A stretch of DNA of 35,061 nucleotides, taken from assembly GCA_017452945.1 (NCBI GenBank), contig JAFTLD010000080.1:1-35061 (forward strand), read 5' to 3'. This document shows positions 34,905 to 35,061 of this stretch, in pieces. Position 1 is the first letter of the stretch. Each line of letters starts with the position of its first letter. Under the pieces are notes generated by a model, which had not been told where the DNA came from, searched no databases, and saw nothing but the letters and a program-made list of their open reading frames with translations. The position numbers were made by a program, and so were the translations under genes. Source of the stretch: Clostridia bacterium (GTDB lineage: Bacteria > Bacillota_A > Clostridia > Oscillospirales > CAG-272).

Positions 34905-34959
34905 TTGCAAATTTGTTTTCTTTGTGCTAAAATATGGTATACCTATCCTTAAGTTAGGT
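34905..34959 (+). promoter_or_regulatory. Promoter and dyad of the second lipoprotein gene
   Basis: TTGCAA (34905-34910), 17-bp spacer ending TGC, TAAAAT (34928-34933). ACCTA/TAGGT arms (34941-34945, 34955-34959) lie near the transcription start, as in the copy at 32312. Confidence 0.75.
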
Positions 34960-34988
34960 AAAATAAAATTCATGAAAGGAAAGATATC

Positions 34989-35061
34989 ATGAAAAAGTTA
35001 CTCGTTTTGTTGGCACTTTGCATGGTTTTCACTGTAGTTCTGGTTGCTTGTGAAGATCCCG
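34989..35061 (+). CDS. Lipoprotein paralogue, 5' end only (truncated by window edge)
   Basis: Only 24 codons are visible. The product begins MKKLLVLLALCMV and reaches the lipobox L-V-A-C (Cys21), followed by E-D-P. From 34970 to 35027 the DNA is identical to 32334-32391 (58 bp, covering the ribosome binding site and most of the signal peptide), and identity resumes after a short divergent patch. This indicates recent tandem duplication or gene conversion. The mature part is outside the window, so its function cannot be compared. Confidence 0.85.
   Translation, partial: MKKLLVLLALCMVFTVVLVACEDP

Noticed and set aside
34761..34973. 70-codon minus-strand frame
   Set aside because: It overlaps the promoter of the second lipoprotein gene and has no recognisable feature or supporting RBS.

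Overview
The window looks like a chromosomal segment of an anaerobic, gut- or rumen-type Clostridia member (Oscillospirales/Christensenellales-like; genus not identifiable). The reasons are a full-length pyruvate:ferredoxin oxidoreductase, a type III glutamine synthetase, Gram-positive lipobox lipoproteins with Thr/Glu-rich linkers, strong GGAGG ribosome binding sites, consensus TTGACA/TATAAT promoters and a mnmG-rsmG-(ParB-like)-parA-parB block typical of the origin-proximal region of Firmicutes.

Layout. 1-375: an inverted-repeat element, no gene. 376-3624 (-): an overlapping operon of an HD-domain nucleotidase, a GH127 beta-L-arabinofuranosidase and a DUF3737 beta-helix protein, divergent from manA (3726-4658, +) with the two promoters overlapping. 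4659-5061: convergent terminator region filled by a mosaic of small palindromes. 5062-7644 (-): GH123/DUF4091-type lipoprotein. 7814-11342 (-): heterodimeric ABC exporter with one degenerate ATPase site. 11502-15227 (-): 1241-residue lipoprotein of unknown function. 15566-19162 (-): nifJ. 19571-20080: an XRE regulator divergent from a truncated AbrB-type gene, surrounded by dispersed repeats. 20400-23010 (+): mnmG-rsmG. 23173-23712 (+): a ParB-like protein reduced to its DNA-binding domain. 23715-23873: five parS sites spaced 35-36 bp apart. 23973-26956 (+): parA-parB-serS. 27030-29663 (+): a two-TM protein preceded by two LexA-like boxes, a class I glutamine amidotransferase-like hydrolase and rarA. 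29664-30071: a large inverted repeat. 30072-32156 (+): glnN. 32353-34605 (+): a modular lipoprotein, followed at 34989 by the start of a near-identical paralogue that runs off the window.

How it fits together. Two themes stand out. One is chromosome maintenance: parS array, ParA, ParB, a stand-alone ParB-type HTH protein, RarA and possible SOS control. The other is secreted or surface carbohydrate work: GH127, GH123-like, and three lipoproteins that share a beta-sandwich-like module. Several families of dispersed palindromic repeats sit in almost every long intergenic gap, and one of them abuts the point where the AbrB-type gene is cut short. Functions are assigned by reading motifs and family resemblance only; no database search was possible.
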